Positions 1 to 8,486 of a DNA stretch of 64,000 nucleotides are shown in pieces; the stretch's first letter is position 1, and each line of letters begins with the position of its first letter. The notes under the pieces were generated by a model. That model had not been told where the DNA came from and searched no databases. It worked only from the letters and a program-made list of their open reading frames with translations. A program made the position numbers and the translations under genes. This DNA comes from DASPHG01 sp963748315 (GTDB lineage Bacteria; Actinomycetota; Thermoleophilia; Solirubrobacterales; Thermoleophilaceae), in contig CAVVIK010000010.1 of the NCBI GenBank assembly GCA_963748315.1, positions 1-64,000 on the forward strand, read 5' to 3'.

Positions 1-2
1 CT

Positions 3-1724
3 CAAAACCGCCTGTTGGAAGAGCGTCGCCGGCTGGCGATCACGATCGAGAGCCTCGGCGACGCCCTGGTCGTGTGCGACGCGGGCGGCACCGTCGTGTC
101 GGTCAACCCGCGTGCCCGCGAGCTCGTCCCGGCCCTGGAGCCCGGCTCGGCCGCGCAGGGCCCCGAGTCGCCGCTGCCGGATCAGGACGACGCCCTCCGC
201 GGCGAGGTTCTCGTCGACGCCGACGAGGACCAGATCCTCGCCGTGACCGCGGCCGAGATGGAGGGCGGCGGCTACGTCTGGACGATCCGCGACATCTCCG
301 AGCGCGCGCGGCTCGAGCGGCTGAAGACCGAGTTCGTCGCCACCGCGTCGCACGAGCTGCGCAGCCCGCTCACCTCGATCAAGGGCTTCGTGGAGCTGCT
401 GTCGCGCTCCGACGGCCTCGATGACAAACAGCGTGAGTTCCTGGACGTGATCCTGCTCTCGACCAACCGGCTGGTCGATCTCGTGAACGACCTGCTCGAC
501 GTCGCGCGCATCGAGGCCGGCCAGTTCGAGATCCACCGCCGCCCGACCGACATGGTCGAGGCCGTGCGCGAGGTGGCGACCCTGATCGAGCCCCGGATCG
601 CAGACAAGGGGCAGCAGCTGGAGCTGCAGCTGCCGCGGCTCCTGCCGCCTGCGCTCGCGGACCCCGCACGGTTGCGTCAGATCGCGACGAACCTGATGAC
701 GAACGCCCACCTGTATACGCCGCCGCGCGGGCGGATCGCGGTCGGCCTCGAGGCAGAGGAGCACTCGATCGTGCTGACCGTGTCCGACACCGGCCGCGGG
801 ATGAGCCCGGAGGAGCAGGAGCACATCTTCGATCGCTTCTATCGCGGCGCCGACGGGCGCACGCTGCCCGGCACCGGGCTCGGCCTGTCCGTGGTGAAAT
901 CGCTCGTCGACCTGCACGGCGGCACGGTCGCGGTCGAGAGCGAGCCCGAGAAGGGGTCGCGGTTCACGGTCAGGATCCCGCGCATGCCGCTCGCCGAGAG
1001 CGGGCCGCTGCCGCGCGAGGCGCTGCGCGGCCGCAAGGTGCTGGTCGTGGACGACGAGCCGGAGATAGCCGAGCTGATCGCGGTTCACCTTGAGCCGTAC
1101 GAGGTCGAGACGACGATCGCGCACTCGGGGGCCGAGGCGATGGACCACCTGAGACGCGAGCGATTCGACGTGATGACCCTCGACATCCTGATGCCGGGCA
1201 TGAGCGGCTTCGACGTGCTCGAGCAGGTGCGCGCCGACCCCGAGCTGAGCCGCACCTCCATCGTCTTCGTGTCCGTCTACTCGGGACGCGAGGCCCTCGC
1301 GGGCGAGTGGACCGTTGCGAAGCCGATCGATGCCGAGCAGCTGACGGACGCGCTCGGATCGGCCGTCCTCGCGGGCCGCACGCGCGTGCTCGTCGTGGGC
1401 CGCGAATCGCTCCAGGCGCGGCTCGAGCCGGCGCTCGACCGGCTCGGCCTCGAGCACGACTGGGTCACGAGCGGCACGACCGCCGCCCGCAAGTGCGAGG
1501 AGCATCGGTACGAGGTGGCGCTCGTGGATGCCGGGATGCGCAGCCCGCACACGGTCCTCAGCAACCTCCACCTGCGCGGCCGGCGCCTGCGGCGGGCGGT
1601 GCTCGTCTTCACGACCGGCGAGGAGCGCGCCGGCATCGTCGCGACGCTGGAGGCCGACCCGGTGCCGATCGAGGAGGCCGCGACCGCGGTCCTGCAGGTC
1701 CTGAGCCATACCGTGGAGGGATAA
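3..1724 (+). CDS. Hybrid sensor histidine kinase (PAS-HisKA-HATPase-REC-REC), 5' truncated
   Basis: The reading frame is open to the left window edge, so the N-terminus (probably sensor and HAMP segments) is missing. A TTG at 15 is not a convincing start. Visible in order: a PAS-like region, the HisKA phosphoacceptor in FVATASHELRSPL, HATPase motifs (N box NLMTNAH, G1 DTGRGM, G2 GTGLGLSVV), a receiver domain with DDE acidic pocket (VLVVDDEPE), phosphoacceptor Asp in LDILMPG and Lys in AKPID, then a second receiver-like domain that keeps ALVDAGM but has lost the paired acidic residues and the conserved Lys. It ends in TAATG overlapping the next gene, so it is co-translated with an HD-GYP protein and a receiver. 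The input signal cannot be seen. Confidence 0.9.
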   Translation, partial: QNRLLEERRRLAITIESLGDALVVCDAGGTVVSVNPRARELVPALEPGSAAQGPESPLPDQDDALRGEVLVDADEDQILAVTAAEMEGGGYVWTIRDISERARLERLKTEFVATASHELRSPLTSIKGFVELLSRSDGLDDKQREFLDVILLSTNRLVDLVNDLLDVARIEAGQFEIHRRPTDMVEAVREVATLIEPRIADKGQQLELQLPRLLPPALADPARLRQIATNLMTNAHLYTPPRGRIAVGLEAEEHSIVLTVSDTGRGMSPEEQEHIFDRFYRGADGRTLPGTGLGLSVVKSLVDLHGGTVAVESEPEKGSRFTVRIPRMPLAESGPLPREALRGRKVLVVDDEPEIAELIAVHLEPYEVETTIAHSGAEAMDHLRRERFDVMTLDILMPGMSGFDVLEQVRADPELSRTSIVFVSVYSGREALAGEWTVAKPIDAEQLTDALGSAVLAGRTRVLVVGRESLQARLEPALDRLGLEHDWVTSGTTAARKCEEHRYEVALVDAGMRSPHTVLSNLHLRGRRLRRAVLVFTTGEERAGIVATLEADPVPIEEAATAVLQVLSHTVEG

Positions 1725-2494
1725 TGGGGGCCTTGTCCGGAGCTGACACAAGCTCGCTCGATGAACTGCGCGCGGAGGTCGAGCGCCTGCGTGCGGCGCT
1801 CGCCGCGCGGGAAGCGCAGGCCGCCGACAAGGAGAACCAGCTCCAGCGCTACGCGGCCGACCTGCGCGAGACGTTCAAGGAGGAGCGCGCGCGGGCGCAG
1901 GAGCTGCGCGATTCGTACTTCGCGACGGTTCGCGCGCTGACGAACGCGGTCGAGGCGCGCGACGCCTATACCGGCAAGCACGCCGAGCGCGTCGCCGCAT
2001 ATGCGCTCGAGATCGGCAAGGCCGTCGGCGAGCGGTGGGCGGACAGCCCTGAGATCGAGTTCGGCTTCCTGCTGCACGACATCGGCAAGGTCGCCGTTCC
2101 CGACTCGATCCTGCACAAGCCCGAGCCGCTCACCCCGCAGGAGCGCGAGCTGATCCAGCTGCACCCCGTCACCGGCTGGGAGATCGTTCGCCAGGTCGAC
2201 TTCCTCGGTGCGGCGTCGGACGTGGTGCGACACCACCATGAGCGCTGGGACGGCGACGGCTATCCCGACGGGCTGAAGGGCGACAAGATTCCGCTGACCG
2301 CGCGGGTCTTCGCGGTTGCGGACACGCTCGACGCCCTCACGACGACGCGCCCGTACCGGCCCGCGTCGCCGATCGGCGACGCGCGCGCGCTGATCCAGGA
2401 AGGCCGCGGGAGCCAGTTCGACCCAGCGGTCGTCGACGCGTTCGAGGCCATGCCCGACGAGGTGTTCCAGCGGATCCGGGAACAGATCGGCTGA
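1724..2494 (+). CDS. HD-GYP domain protein, probable c-di-GMP phosphodiesterase
   Basis: This 256-residue protein starts at the ATG inside the TAATG junction with the kinase. An N-terminal coiled coil (about residues 8-60, rich in E, R, A) is followed by an HD-GYP domain. Metal-binding and signature motifs are present: HDIGKVAVPD, then HHHERWDGDGYPDG and FAVADTLDALT. HD-GYP proteins hydrolyse c-di-GMP. No receiver is fused, but the next gene encodes one, so the pair probably works like an RpfG-type response regulator split over two polypeptides. The stop TGA overlaps the next ATG (TGATG). Confidence 0.9.
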   Translation: MGALSGADTSSLDELRAEVERLRAALAAREAQAADKENQLQRYAADLRETFKEERARAQELRDSYFATVRALTNAVEARDAYTGKHAERVAAYALEIGKAVGERWADSPEIEFGFLLHDIGKVAVPDSILHKPEPLTPQERELIQLHPVTGWEIVRQVDFLGAASDVVRHHHERWDGDGYPDGLKGDKIPLTARVFAVADTLDALTTTRPYRPASPIGDARALIQEGRGSQFDPAVVDAFEAMPDEVFQRIREQIG

Positions 2495-2859
2495 TGCGCA
2501 AGGTCCTGATCGTCGACGACGACCCGTTCATCCGGAAGCTGATCGCGACCACGCTCGAGGACGTCGCGGGGTTCGAGCTGCTCCAGGCCAGCGACGGCGC
2601 GGAGGCTGTGGACATCGCAGCGCGCGAGGAGCCGGAGATCGTCTTCCTCGACGTCGATATGCCGCGCCTCGACGGGATCGACGCTTGCGAGCAGCTGCGC
2701 GCGAACGACGCGACGGCGGGCGCGACGATCGTGATGTTGACCGCGACCTCGCGCAGCGACAACGAGCGCCGCGCCGAGGACGCGGGCGCGGACCTGTTCC
2801 TGACGAAGCCGTTCAGCCCGCTCGACCTGCTCCGGCTGGTCGACCAGATGGGCTCTTGA
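2494..2859 (+). CDS. Single-domain response regulator
   Basis: A 121-residue stand-alone receiver. It has the acidic pair at VDDDP, the phosphoacceptor Asp in VFLDVDMPRLDG, Thr/Ser at MLTATS and the conserved Lys in LTKPFSP. It has no output domain. It overlaps the HD-GYP gene by one base and folK by four, so it belongs to the kinase operon and is likely phosphorylated by the upstream kinase. By position it could relay to the HD-GYP protein; this is inference. Confidence 0.9.
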   Translation: MRKVLIVDDDPFIRKLIATTLEDVAGFELLQASDGAEAVDIAAREEPEIVFLDVDMPRLDGIDACEQLRANDATAGATIVMLTATSRSDNERRAEDAGADLFLTKPFSPLDLLRLVDQMGS

Positions 2860-3302
2860 TCGCCTACCTCGGGCTCGGCTCGAACGTGGGCGACAGGCGG
2901 GCGAACCTGATGGCCGCCGCGGAGGCGGTCGGCGCGCAGCGGATGTCGTCGGTCTACGAGACCGCGCCCCAGGGCGAGGTGCTCGACCAACCGGACTTCC
3001 TCAACGCGGTCGTCGAGATCGAGACGGAACTCGGCCCGGAGGAGCTTCTCGCGCGGTGCAAGGAGATCGAGTCCGAGCTCGGCCGGCAGGCGGGGGGCGT
3101 CCGCCACGGGCCGCGCCCGATCGACATCGACATCCTCCTGCTGGGCGACATCGAGTACGAGTCGGAACGGCTGCGCATTCCCCACCGCGATCTCGACACT
3201 CGGCGGTTCGTGCTGGAGCCGCTCAAAGAGCTGGCTCCGGGGCGGGTGGACGAGGCGAAGCTCGCCGCGGTTCAGGACCAGCGCGTGCACCGTCTTCCAT
3301 AA
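2856..3302 (+). CDS. folK: 2-amino-4-hydroxy-6-hydroxymethyldihydropteridine pyrophosphokinase
   Basis: HPPK transfers pyrophosphate from ATP to 6-hydroxymethyl-7,8-dihydropterin in folate synthesis. The 148-residue product matches the usual length (about 150-160). Signature segments: N-terminal YLGLGSNVGDRR, ETAPQG, and the ATP/Mg-binding GPRPIDIDILL followed by IPHRDL. The start chosen is TTG at 2856, which overlaps the upstream TGA and leaves the family N-terminus intact; no ATG or GTG fits. Other folate genes are not in the window. Confidence 0.9.
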   Translation: MIAYLGLGSNVGDRRANLMAAAEAVGAQRMSSVYETAPQGEVLDQPDFLNAVVEIETELGPEELLARCKEIESELGRQAGGVRHGPRPIDIDILLLGDIEYESERLRIPHRDLDTRRFVLEPLKELAPGRVDEAKLAAVQDQRVHRLP

Positions 3303-3303
3303 T
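3298..3303 (+). promoter_or_regulatory. Putative -10 box of coaX (leaderless type)
   Basis: CATAAT matches five of six positions of TATAAT and is followed by 7 nt and the coaX ATG. It overlaps the folK stop codon. No clear -35 is visible. Confidence 0.4.
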
Positions 3304-3310
3304 CGGCCCG

Positions 3311-4084
3311 ATGCTGCTCGCAATCGACGCCGGCAACACGCAGACCCACATCGGGATGTACAAGAGCGACGAGCTCGTCGAGCACTGGCGGCTGCACACT
3401 GATCGCGACGTCACCGTGGACCGGATCGCGACCGAGCTGGCGGGCCTGCTCGGGCTCCGCGGCCTGCGGCTGAGCGACATCGACGGGGCGATCGTCTCGT
3501 CGGTCGTCCCGGTGCTCAGCCACGAGTACGAGCTGCTGTCGGAGCGCTACCTGGAGGGCCAGCTGCTTCTCGTCGGGCCGAAGCTGAAGACCGGCATGCC
3601 GATCCGGATGGACAACCCGCACGAGGTGGGCGCCGACCGATTGGTCAACGCCCTCGCCGCCTACGAGCGGATCGGTACGACGTGCATTGCGGTCGACTTC
3701 GGCACCGCGGTCAACTACGACGTGGTCTCGTCGGAGGGCGAGTACCTCGGCGGCGTGCTCGCGCCGGGCGTCGAGGTGTCGATCGACGCGCTCGCCGAGC
3801 GCGCGGCGCGGCTGTTCAAGGTCGACCTCGAGCCGCCGAAGTCCACGATCGGGCGCTCCACCTACGCCGCGCTGCAGTCGGGCCTCGTGTACGGCTTCGC
3901 CGGGCAGGTGGACGGCATCCTCGGCCGCATCCGCGAGGAGCTCGGCGAGGAGGCGACCGCCGTCGCGACCGGCGGGCACGCGCCGATCATCGCGCCCCAC
4001 TGCGACCTCATCGACGAGGTCGACGACCTGCTGACGCTCACGGGCCTGCGACTGATCTGGGAGCGCAACCGCCCTGCCGTCTGA
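3311..4084 (+). CDS. coaX: Type III pantothenate kinase
   Basis: CoaX phosphorylates pantothenate, the first committed step of coenzyme A synthesis. The 257-residue length is normal. Family motifs: phosphate-binding AIDAGNTQTHIGMY at the start, NPHEVGADRLVNA, and VDFGTAVNYD. The ATG at 3311 lies 7 nt after CATAAT (3298-3303), which looks like a -10 box, and no Shine-Dalgarno is present, so the mRNA may be leaderless even though folK ends only 8 nt upstream. Confidence 0.93.
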   Translation: MLLAIDAGNTQTHIGMYKSDELVEHWRLHTDRDVTVDRIATELAGLLGLRGLRLSDIDGAIVSSVVPVLSHEYELLSERYLEGQLLLVGPKLKTGMPIRMDNPHEVGADRLVNALAAYERIGTTCIAVDFGTAVNYDVVSSEGEYLGGVLAPGVEVSIDALAERAARLFKVDLEPPKSTIGRSTYAALQSGLVYGFAGQVDGILGRIREELGEEATAVATGGHAPIIAPHCDLIDEVDDLLTLTGLRLIWERNRPAV

Positions 4085-4088
4085 CGCC

Positions 4089-5084
4089 ATGCGCTCTCTC
4101 ACGAGCAACTGGACCCTGGGCGGCCGGACGATCGCGAATCGTGTCGTGCTCGCGCCGCTCGCCGGGATCGGGAACTGGTTCGTGCGGCTTCAGGCGAAGC
4201 GCCATGGCGCGGGCCTCGTCGTGTCGGAGATGGTGTCGAGCTTCGGGCTGAAGTACGGCGACCCGCGCACCGAGCGCGAGTTCCTTCGGATCCATCCCGA
4301 CGAGCACCCGATCTCCGTGCAGCTCTTCGGCCACGACGCGGACGTCATGCGCGTCGCCGCCGGAAAGGCGGCCGAGGCGGGGGCGGACCTGATCGACATC
4401 AACATGGGCTGTCCCGTCAAGAAGGTCTGCAAGACCGGTGCGGGCGCGGCGCTGCTCGACGACCACGACAAGGCCGTCGCGATCGCGCGCGCCGCGCGCG
4501 AGGGCAGCGGGCTGCCGGTCACGGTGAAGCTGCGCCCGGGCCAGCGGCCGGGCGACCGAAACGGCGTCGTGCTGGCACGGCGGCTGGTCGAGGACGCGGG
4601 TGTAGCCGGTGTCGCGTTCCATCCGCGCCATGCCTCCCAGCAGCACAAGGGGAAGCCGGACTACGCGCTCGCGCGCGAGCTGGTCGAGGCGCTCGAGGTG
4701 CCCGTGATCGTGTCGGGCGGGCTGAGCGACGAGGACGCAGTCGTGCGCGCCTTCGACGAGTCCGGCGCGGCCGCGGTCATGCTGGCGCGCGGCTCACTCG
4801 GGAATCCGTGGCGGTTCGAGCGCCTGCTGGGGCTCCGGGACACCGAGCCGACCCGCGCCGAGATCTGCGAGGAGCTCCTGTGGGTGATCGACTGCGGCGA
4901 GGAGCACCTGGGGGTCGAGCGCGCCGGGCGCTACCTGCGCAAGTTCTACCCCTGGTACGCGGACACGATGGGGCTCACGAAGCGGGAACGGAACCAGCTC
5001 GTCACCGCGCCGACGACGGATGACGCCCGATGCGCCATCCGCGGCCTCGCTAGACTGCCCGATTCCTCCGGGCTGGTCCCCTAA
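4089..5084 (+). CDS. dusB: tRNA-dihydrouridine synthase (DusB-like)
   Basis: Flavoenzyme of the Dus family that reduces uridines in the tRNA D-loop; 331 residues. Visible motifs: N-terminal VLAPLAGIGN (FMN binding), MGCPVKKVCKTGAG with the catalytic Cys of the MGCP..K...GA signature, VTVKLR, FHPRHASQQ and VSGGL, then LARGSLGNPW, which binds the FMN phosphate. It sits 4 nt after coaX and 15 nt before greA, as expected of a housekeeping run. Which of DusA/B/C it matches best is not certain, but B is the usual actinobacterial form. Confidence 0.9.
   Translation: MRSLTSNWTLGGRTIANRVVLAPLAGIGNWFVRLQAKRHGAGLVVSEMVSSFGLKYGDPRTEREFLRIHPDEHPISVQLFGHDADVMRVAAGKAAEAGADLIDINMGCPVKKVCKTGAGAALLDDHDKAVAIARAAREGSGLPVTVKLRPGQRPGDRNGVVLARRLVEDAGVAGVAFHPRHASQQHKGKPDYALARELVEALEVPVIVSGGLSDEDAVVRAFDESGAAAVMLARGSLGNPWRFERLLGLRDTEPTRAEICEELLWVIDCGEEHLGVERAGRYLRKFYPWYADTMGLTKRERNQLVTAPTTDDARCAIRGLARLPDSSGLVP
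5051..5056 (+). promoter_or_regulatory. Possible -10 box for greA inside the dus 3' end
   Basis: TAGACT, preceded by CTCGC, occurs 43 nt before the greA ATG. The same hexamer precedes clpC (11780), htpX and the tRNA gene in this window. The short gap 5085-5099 contains CCCCGGGG and a T run but no Shine-Dalgarno. Confidence 0.35.
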
Positions 5085-5099
5085 CCCCGGGGTTTTTCT

Positions 5100-5579
5100 A
5101 TGCCCAAGGAAATCGTCCTCACCAAAAAGGGGCTCGACGAGCTCAAGGCGAAGATCGAGCACCTCCAGACGGAGCGCCGCCGGGAGGTGGCCGCTCGCAT
5201 CAAGGAAGCGCGCGAGTTCGGCGATATCTCCGAGAACGCCGAGTACGACGACGCCAAGAACGAGCAGGCGATGCTCGAGAAGCAGATCTCGGACCTCGAG
5301 GAGAAGCTTCGGTCGGCCAAGGTGATCGACTCCAAGGAGGTCACCGGCGAGACCGTCACCGTCGGGACGACCGTCCACCTGAAGGACCAGAAGACGTCCA
5401 AGTCCGAGAAGTTCCACATCGTGGGCTCGGCCGAGGCCAACGTCGCCGAACGGAAGCTCTCGAACGAGTCGCCGATCGGCAAGGCGCTGCTCGGCAAGAA
5501 GCGCAACGACATCGTCTCGGTCCCGGTTCCGCGCGGCCCCCAGCGCAAGCTGAAGATCACAAAGATCGAAGCCGGGTAG
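5100..5579 (+). CDS. greA: Transcription elongation factor GreA
   Basis: GreA rescues backtracked RNA polymerase by stimulating transcript cleavage. The 159 residues match the family. An N-terminal coiled coil (about 1-75) carries the acidic tip in GDISENAEYDDAKNEQ, and the C-terminal FKBP-like domain contains SNESPIGKALLGKK. The ATG at 5100 has no Shine-Dalgarno; the sequence directly before it is CCCCGGGGTTTTTCT, a short GC palindrome followed by T, which might terminate or attenuate read-through from dus. Confidence 0.95.
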   Translation: MPKEIVLTKKGLDELKAKIEHLQTERRREVAARIKEAREFGDISENAEYDDAKNEQAMLEKQISDLEEKLRSAKVIDSKEVTGETVTVGTTVHLKDQKTSKSEKFHIVGSAEANVAERKLSNESPIGKALLGKKRNDIVSVPVPRGPQRKLKITKIEAG

Positions 5580-5605
5580 CACGGCCTTCACGGCTCTGCC
5601 GCGGC

Positions 5606-7032
5606 GTGGAGGACCGCGCGGGAGAAAACTCGAGAAGCTCCGGGCCGACGGCATCGAGCCGTTCCCGCACGAGTTCCCGCGCGTAGTCCCGATCGCGCGG
5701 ATCCACGCCGCGCACGACGACCTCGGCGAGGGCGAGGAGACCGACTACGCCTATCGCGTGGCCGGCCGCATTCATGCGCGCCGCGGCCACGGGAAGGCTG
5801 CCTTCATCGACCTCGACGACCGCTCGGGCCGGATCCAGCTGCACGCCCGCGCGGATGTCCTCGGCGATGAGTCGCACGAGCGCCTTTTGTCGCTCGACCT
5901 AGGTGACCTGATCGGGGTGGACGGGACGGCCTTCAAGACGCGGCGCGGCGAGCTCAGCCTCCGGGTTGACGAATGGCAGCTGCTCGCCAAGTCGCTGCGC
6001 CCGCCGCCCGAGAAGTTCCACGGCCTCGAGGACGTGGAGACGCGCTACCGCCACCGGGAGCTCGACCTGATCGCGAACGAGGAGGTGCGCGAGCTCTTCA
6101 TCATGCGCTCGAAGGTCGTCTCCGCGGTCCGGCATTGGCTCGACGCGCGAGGGTTCATCGAGGTCGAGACGCCCGTCCTCCAGCCGCTGTACGGCGGGGC
6201 GCTCGCGCGGCCGTTCACCACCCACCACAACGCGCTGGGCAAGGATCTCTACCTGCGGATCGCGACCGAGCTCTACCTGAAGCGGTTGATCGTGGGCGGG
6301 CTCGAGCGCGTGTATGAGATCGGCAAGGACTTCCGCAACGAGGGGATCTCGTACAAGCACAATCCCGAGTTCACGATGCTCGAGTGGTACGAGGCGTATG
6401 CGGACTACCACCGCATCGCCGACGAGCTCGAGGAGCTCGTCGAGACCGTCGCCAGGCACGTGGGCTACGACGGCGAGATCGACTTCTCACGCCCGTGGCG
6501 GCGCGTGACCCTGCGCGACGCGATCCGCGACGAGACGGGGCTCGACGTGCTCGAGCTCCGCGAGCGCGACGCGCTGGTCGCCGCGGCAAGGGAGAAGGAC
6601 ATCGAGCTCGACCCGACAGCGGTTTGGGCGCAGCTCGTAGACCACCTGCTCTCCAAGCACGTCGAGCCGAAGATCGTCAACCCGACCTTCATCGTCGACT
6701 ACCCGAAGGAGCTCTCGCCGTTCGCCAAGGATCACCGCACCGAGCCGGGCCTCGTCGAGCGGTTCGAGGCGTTCGCGGGCGGGATGGAGTTCGCGAACGC
6801 CTTCACCGAGCTGAACGATCCCGACGAGCAGCGTGCGCGCTTCGAGCAGGAGCAGCGCCACGCAGCCGAGGGCGACGAGGAGACGCAGCCCTTCGACGCC
6901 GACTTCATCCAGGCGCTCGAGCACGGCATGCCGCCCACCGGCGGCGTCGGTGTGGGCATCGACCGCCTGGTGATGCTGCTCGCCGGGAGGCGCTCGATGC
7001 GCGAAGTGGTTCTCTTCCCAGCTATGAGATAG
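5606..7032 (+). CDS. lysS: Lysine--tRNA ligase, class II (two apparent +1 frameshifts near the N-terminus)
   Basis: Class II LysRS charges tRNA-Lys. An OB-fold anticodon domain (AGRIHARRGHGKAAF) precedes the catalytic core with YEIGKDFRNEGI, HNPEFTMLEWYEAY and PTGGVGVGIDRLVM (motif 3). From 5627 onward the frame is clean, but that frame has no ATG, GTG or TTG before 5758, which would delete the conserved KLEKLRADGIEPFPHEF segment. Reading GTG at 5606 and dropping one base near 5615 and one A near 5626 gives a normal start, MEDAREKLEKLRADG. A CTG at 5596 in the downstream frame is the alternative. The 3' end overlaps the convergent Lrp gene by 11 bp. Confidence 0.85.
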
Positions 7033-7486
7033 CGGCCGCCCGCACGAGCGGCGCCGTGCGCGGCGGTACCTGCCGCGTCAACACGATGTGGCTCGTCGAG
7101 CGCTCGATCGCCGGGCTCGCCACGAGCCGGTTGACGATCTCCTGAAGATGTGCGGTGTCGCGCGCCACCACGCGGGCGATGATGTCGTGTGGGCCCGAGA
7201 CGGCATCGGCCTCGAGGACCTCGGGCACCTCGTCGAGCGCCTCGACGGCCTCCTCGAGCCGCCCCTGTCCGAGGTCGAGCAGCATCAGCGCGAGGATCGG
7301 GTAGCCCATCGCGGCCGGCTCGACCTCCGGCCCGTAGCCGGTGATCACGCCGCGCTGCTCGAGCTTGGCGAGCCGCGCCTGCACGGTGCCGCGGGCGACC
7401 TTCAGCCGCCGGGAGACCTCGAGCAGCCCGACGCGCGGGTTCTCACGTAGCTCCTCGATGAGGCGGGCGTCGAGATTATCGATCAT
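7022..7486 (-). CDS. Lrp/AsnC-family transcriptional regulator
   Basis: An N-terminal winged helix (LLEVSRRLKVARGTVQARL) is followed by a RAM ligand-binding domain containing SGPHDIIARVVARD; about 154 residues from the ATG at 7486. An upstream in-frame ATG at 7528 would add 14 residues not typical of the family. It is transcribed divergently from the phenylalanine/tyrosine operon. Lrp-type regulators commonly control adjacent amino-acid catabolic genes with the amino acid as effector, so it probably senses Phe or Tyr; the effector is inference. Confidence 0.88.
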   Translation of the reverse strand: MIDNLDARLIEELRENPRVGLLEVSRRLKVARGTVQARLAKLEQRGVITGYGPEVEPAAMGYPILALMLLDLGQGRLEEAVEALDEVPEVLEADAVSGPHDIIARVVARDTAHLQEIVNRLVASPAIERSTSHIVLTRQVPPRTAPLVRAAAIS

Positions 7487-7591
7487 ATTGACTAGTTGAT
7501 AGCACGAAACGCGGTCATAACTGCGCATATTGACCCGAACAAGTGGTCACTGTTGACAGCAAGGCCGCCCAGGTGGTGATGTACCGGGCCG
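7484..7591. promoter_or_regulatory. Divergent control region of the Lrp-like gene and phhA operon
   Basis: The 9-mer CATATTGAC occurs twice, at about 7484 (overlapping the regulator start codon) and 7526, with starts 42 bp apart, that is four helical turns. GGTCA and TGACC arms flank the second copy. A perfect TTGACA at 7553-7558 is a good -35 for phhA; the matching -10 (TGATGT, about 7577) is weak. In-phase repeats suit Lrp octamers wrapping DNA. Confidence 0.5.
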
Positions 7592-8486
7592 ATGTACGAG
7601 GAGGGCCAGCTCTACTCACCGGTCACCCAGGGCGAGGGTGGCGCAGGTGACCGTGCACCTCGCGGACGACCATCCGGGCGCGAACGACCCCGCCTACCGC
7701 GAGCGCCGCAATGAGATCGCGGCAGGGGCGCTCGCCTGGCAGCCCGGGAACCCGGCGCCGGCGATCGAGTACACGGACGCCGAGCAGGAGGTCTGGCGAA
7801 CGGTGTGCAGGGAGCTGCGCCCGAAGCACCAGCGGCTGGCGATCCGCGAGTTCAACGAGGGCGTAGCGGCGCTCGACCTGCCAACGGATCACGTGCCGTC
7901 GCTCGACGAGGTGTCCGAGCACCTCGAGCCGCTCACCGGCTTCCGCTATGTGCCCGCGGCGGGTTTGGTCCCGCTGCGCGAGTTCTACGGCTCGCTCGAG
8001 CAGCGGATCTTCCACTCGACGCAGTACGTCCGCCACCCGGCGGTCCCGCTCTACACCCCGGAGCCGGACATCATCCATGAGGTCATCGGGCACGGGCACC
8101 TGCTGGCCACGCCGACCTTCTCGGAACTGCACCGCCTCGCCGGCGTCGCGACCAACCGGCTCGAGAGCGAGGAGAGCCTCGTCTTCCTGAGCAGGGTCTT
8201 CTGGTTCTCGGTCGAGTTCGGAGTCGTCCACGAGGACGGCGAGGTGCGCGCGTACGGCGCCGGGATCCTGTCGTCCTACGGCGAGATCGACGAGTTCCGC
8301 GGCATGGAACACCGCCCGCTCGACCTCGTCGAGATGGGCACCGCCGATTACGACATCACCCATTACCAGCCGGTCCTCTACATCGCGGAGTCGATCGCTC
8401 AGGTGGTCGAGGTGGTCGGCGGCTTCTTCGAGACGTGCACCGACGAGTCGATTGAGGAGATGAGCCGTGAGCACGTCACTGGCTGA
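7592..8486 (+). CDS. phhA: Phenylalanine 4-monooxygenase (one apparent +1 frameshift)
   Basis: A pterin- and iron-dependent hydroxylase that converts Phe to Tyr. The core carries the Fe ligands in IIHEVIGHGHLL and the Glu in FWFSVEFG. The uninterrupted frame starts at GTG 7638, but family proteins have a conserved N-terminus. Reading ATG at 7592 and removing one G near 7637 gives MYEEGQLYSPVTQGEVAQVT, which runs smoothly into VHLADDHPG, so the intact gene is about 297 residues. It heads the operon phhA-hpd-hmgA-fah. Pterin recycling would need the dehydratase at 38.7 kb. Confidence 0.9.

Noticed and set aside
5085..5099. Intrinsic terminator between dus and greA
   Set aside because: CCCCGGGG followed by TTTTT has no loop for a stable hairpin; kept only as a remark.
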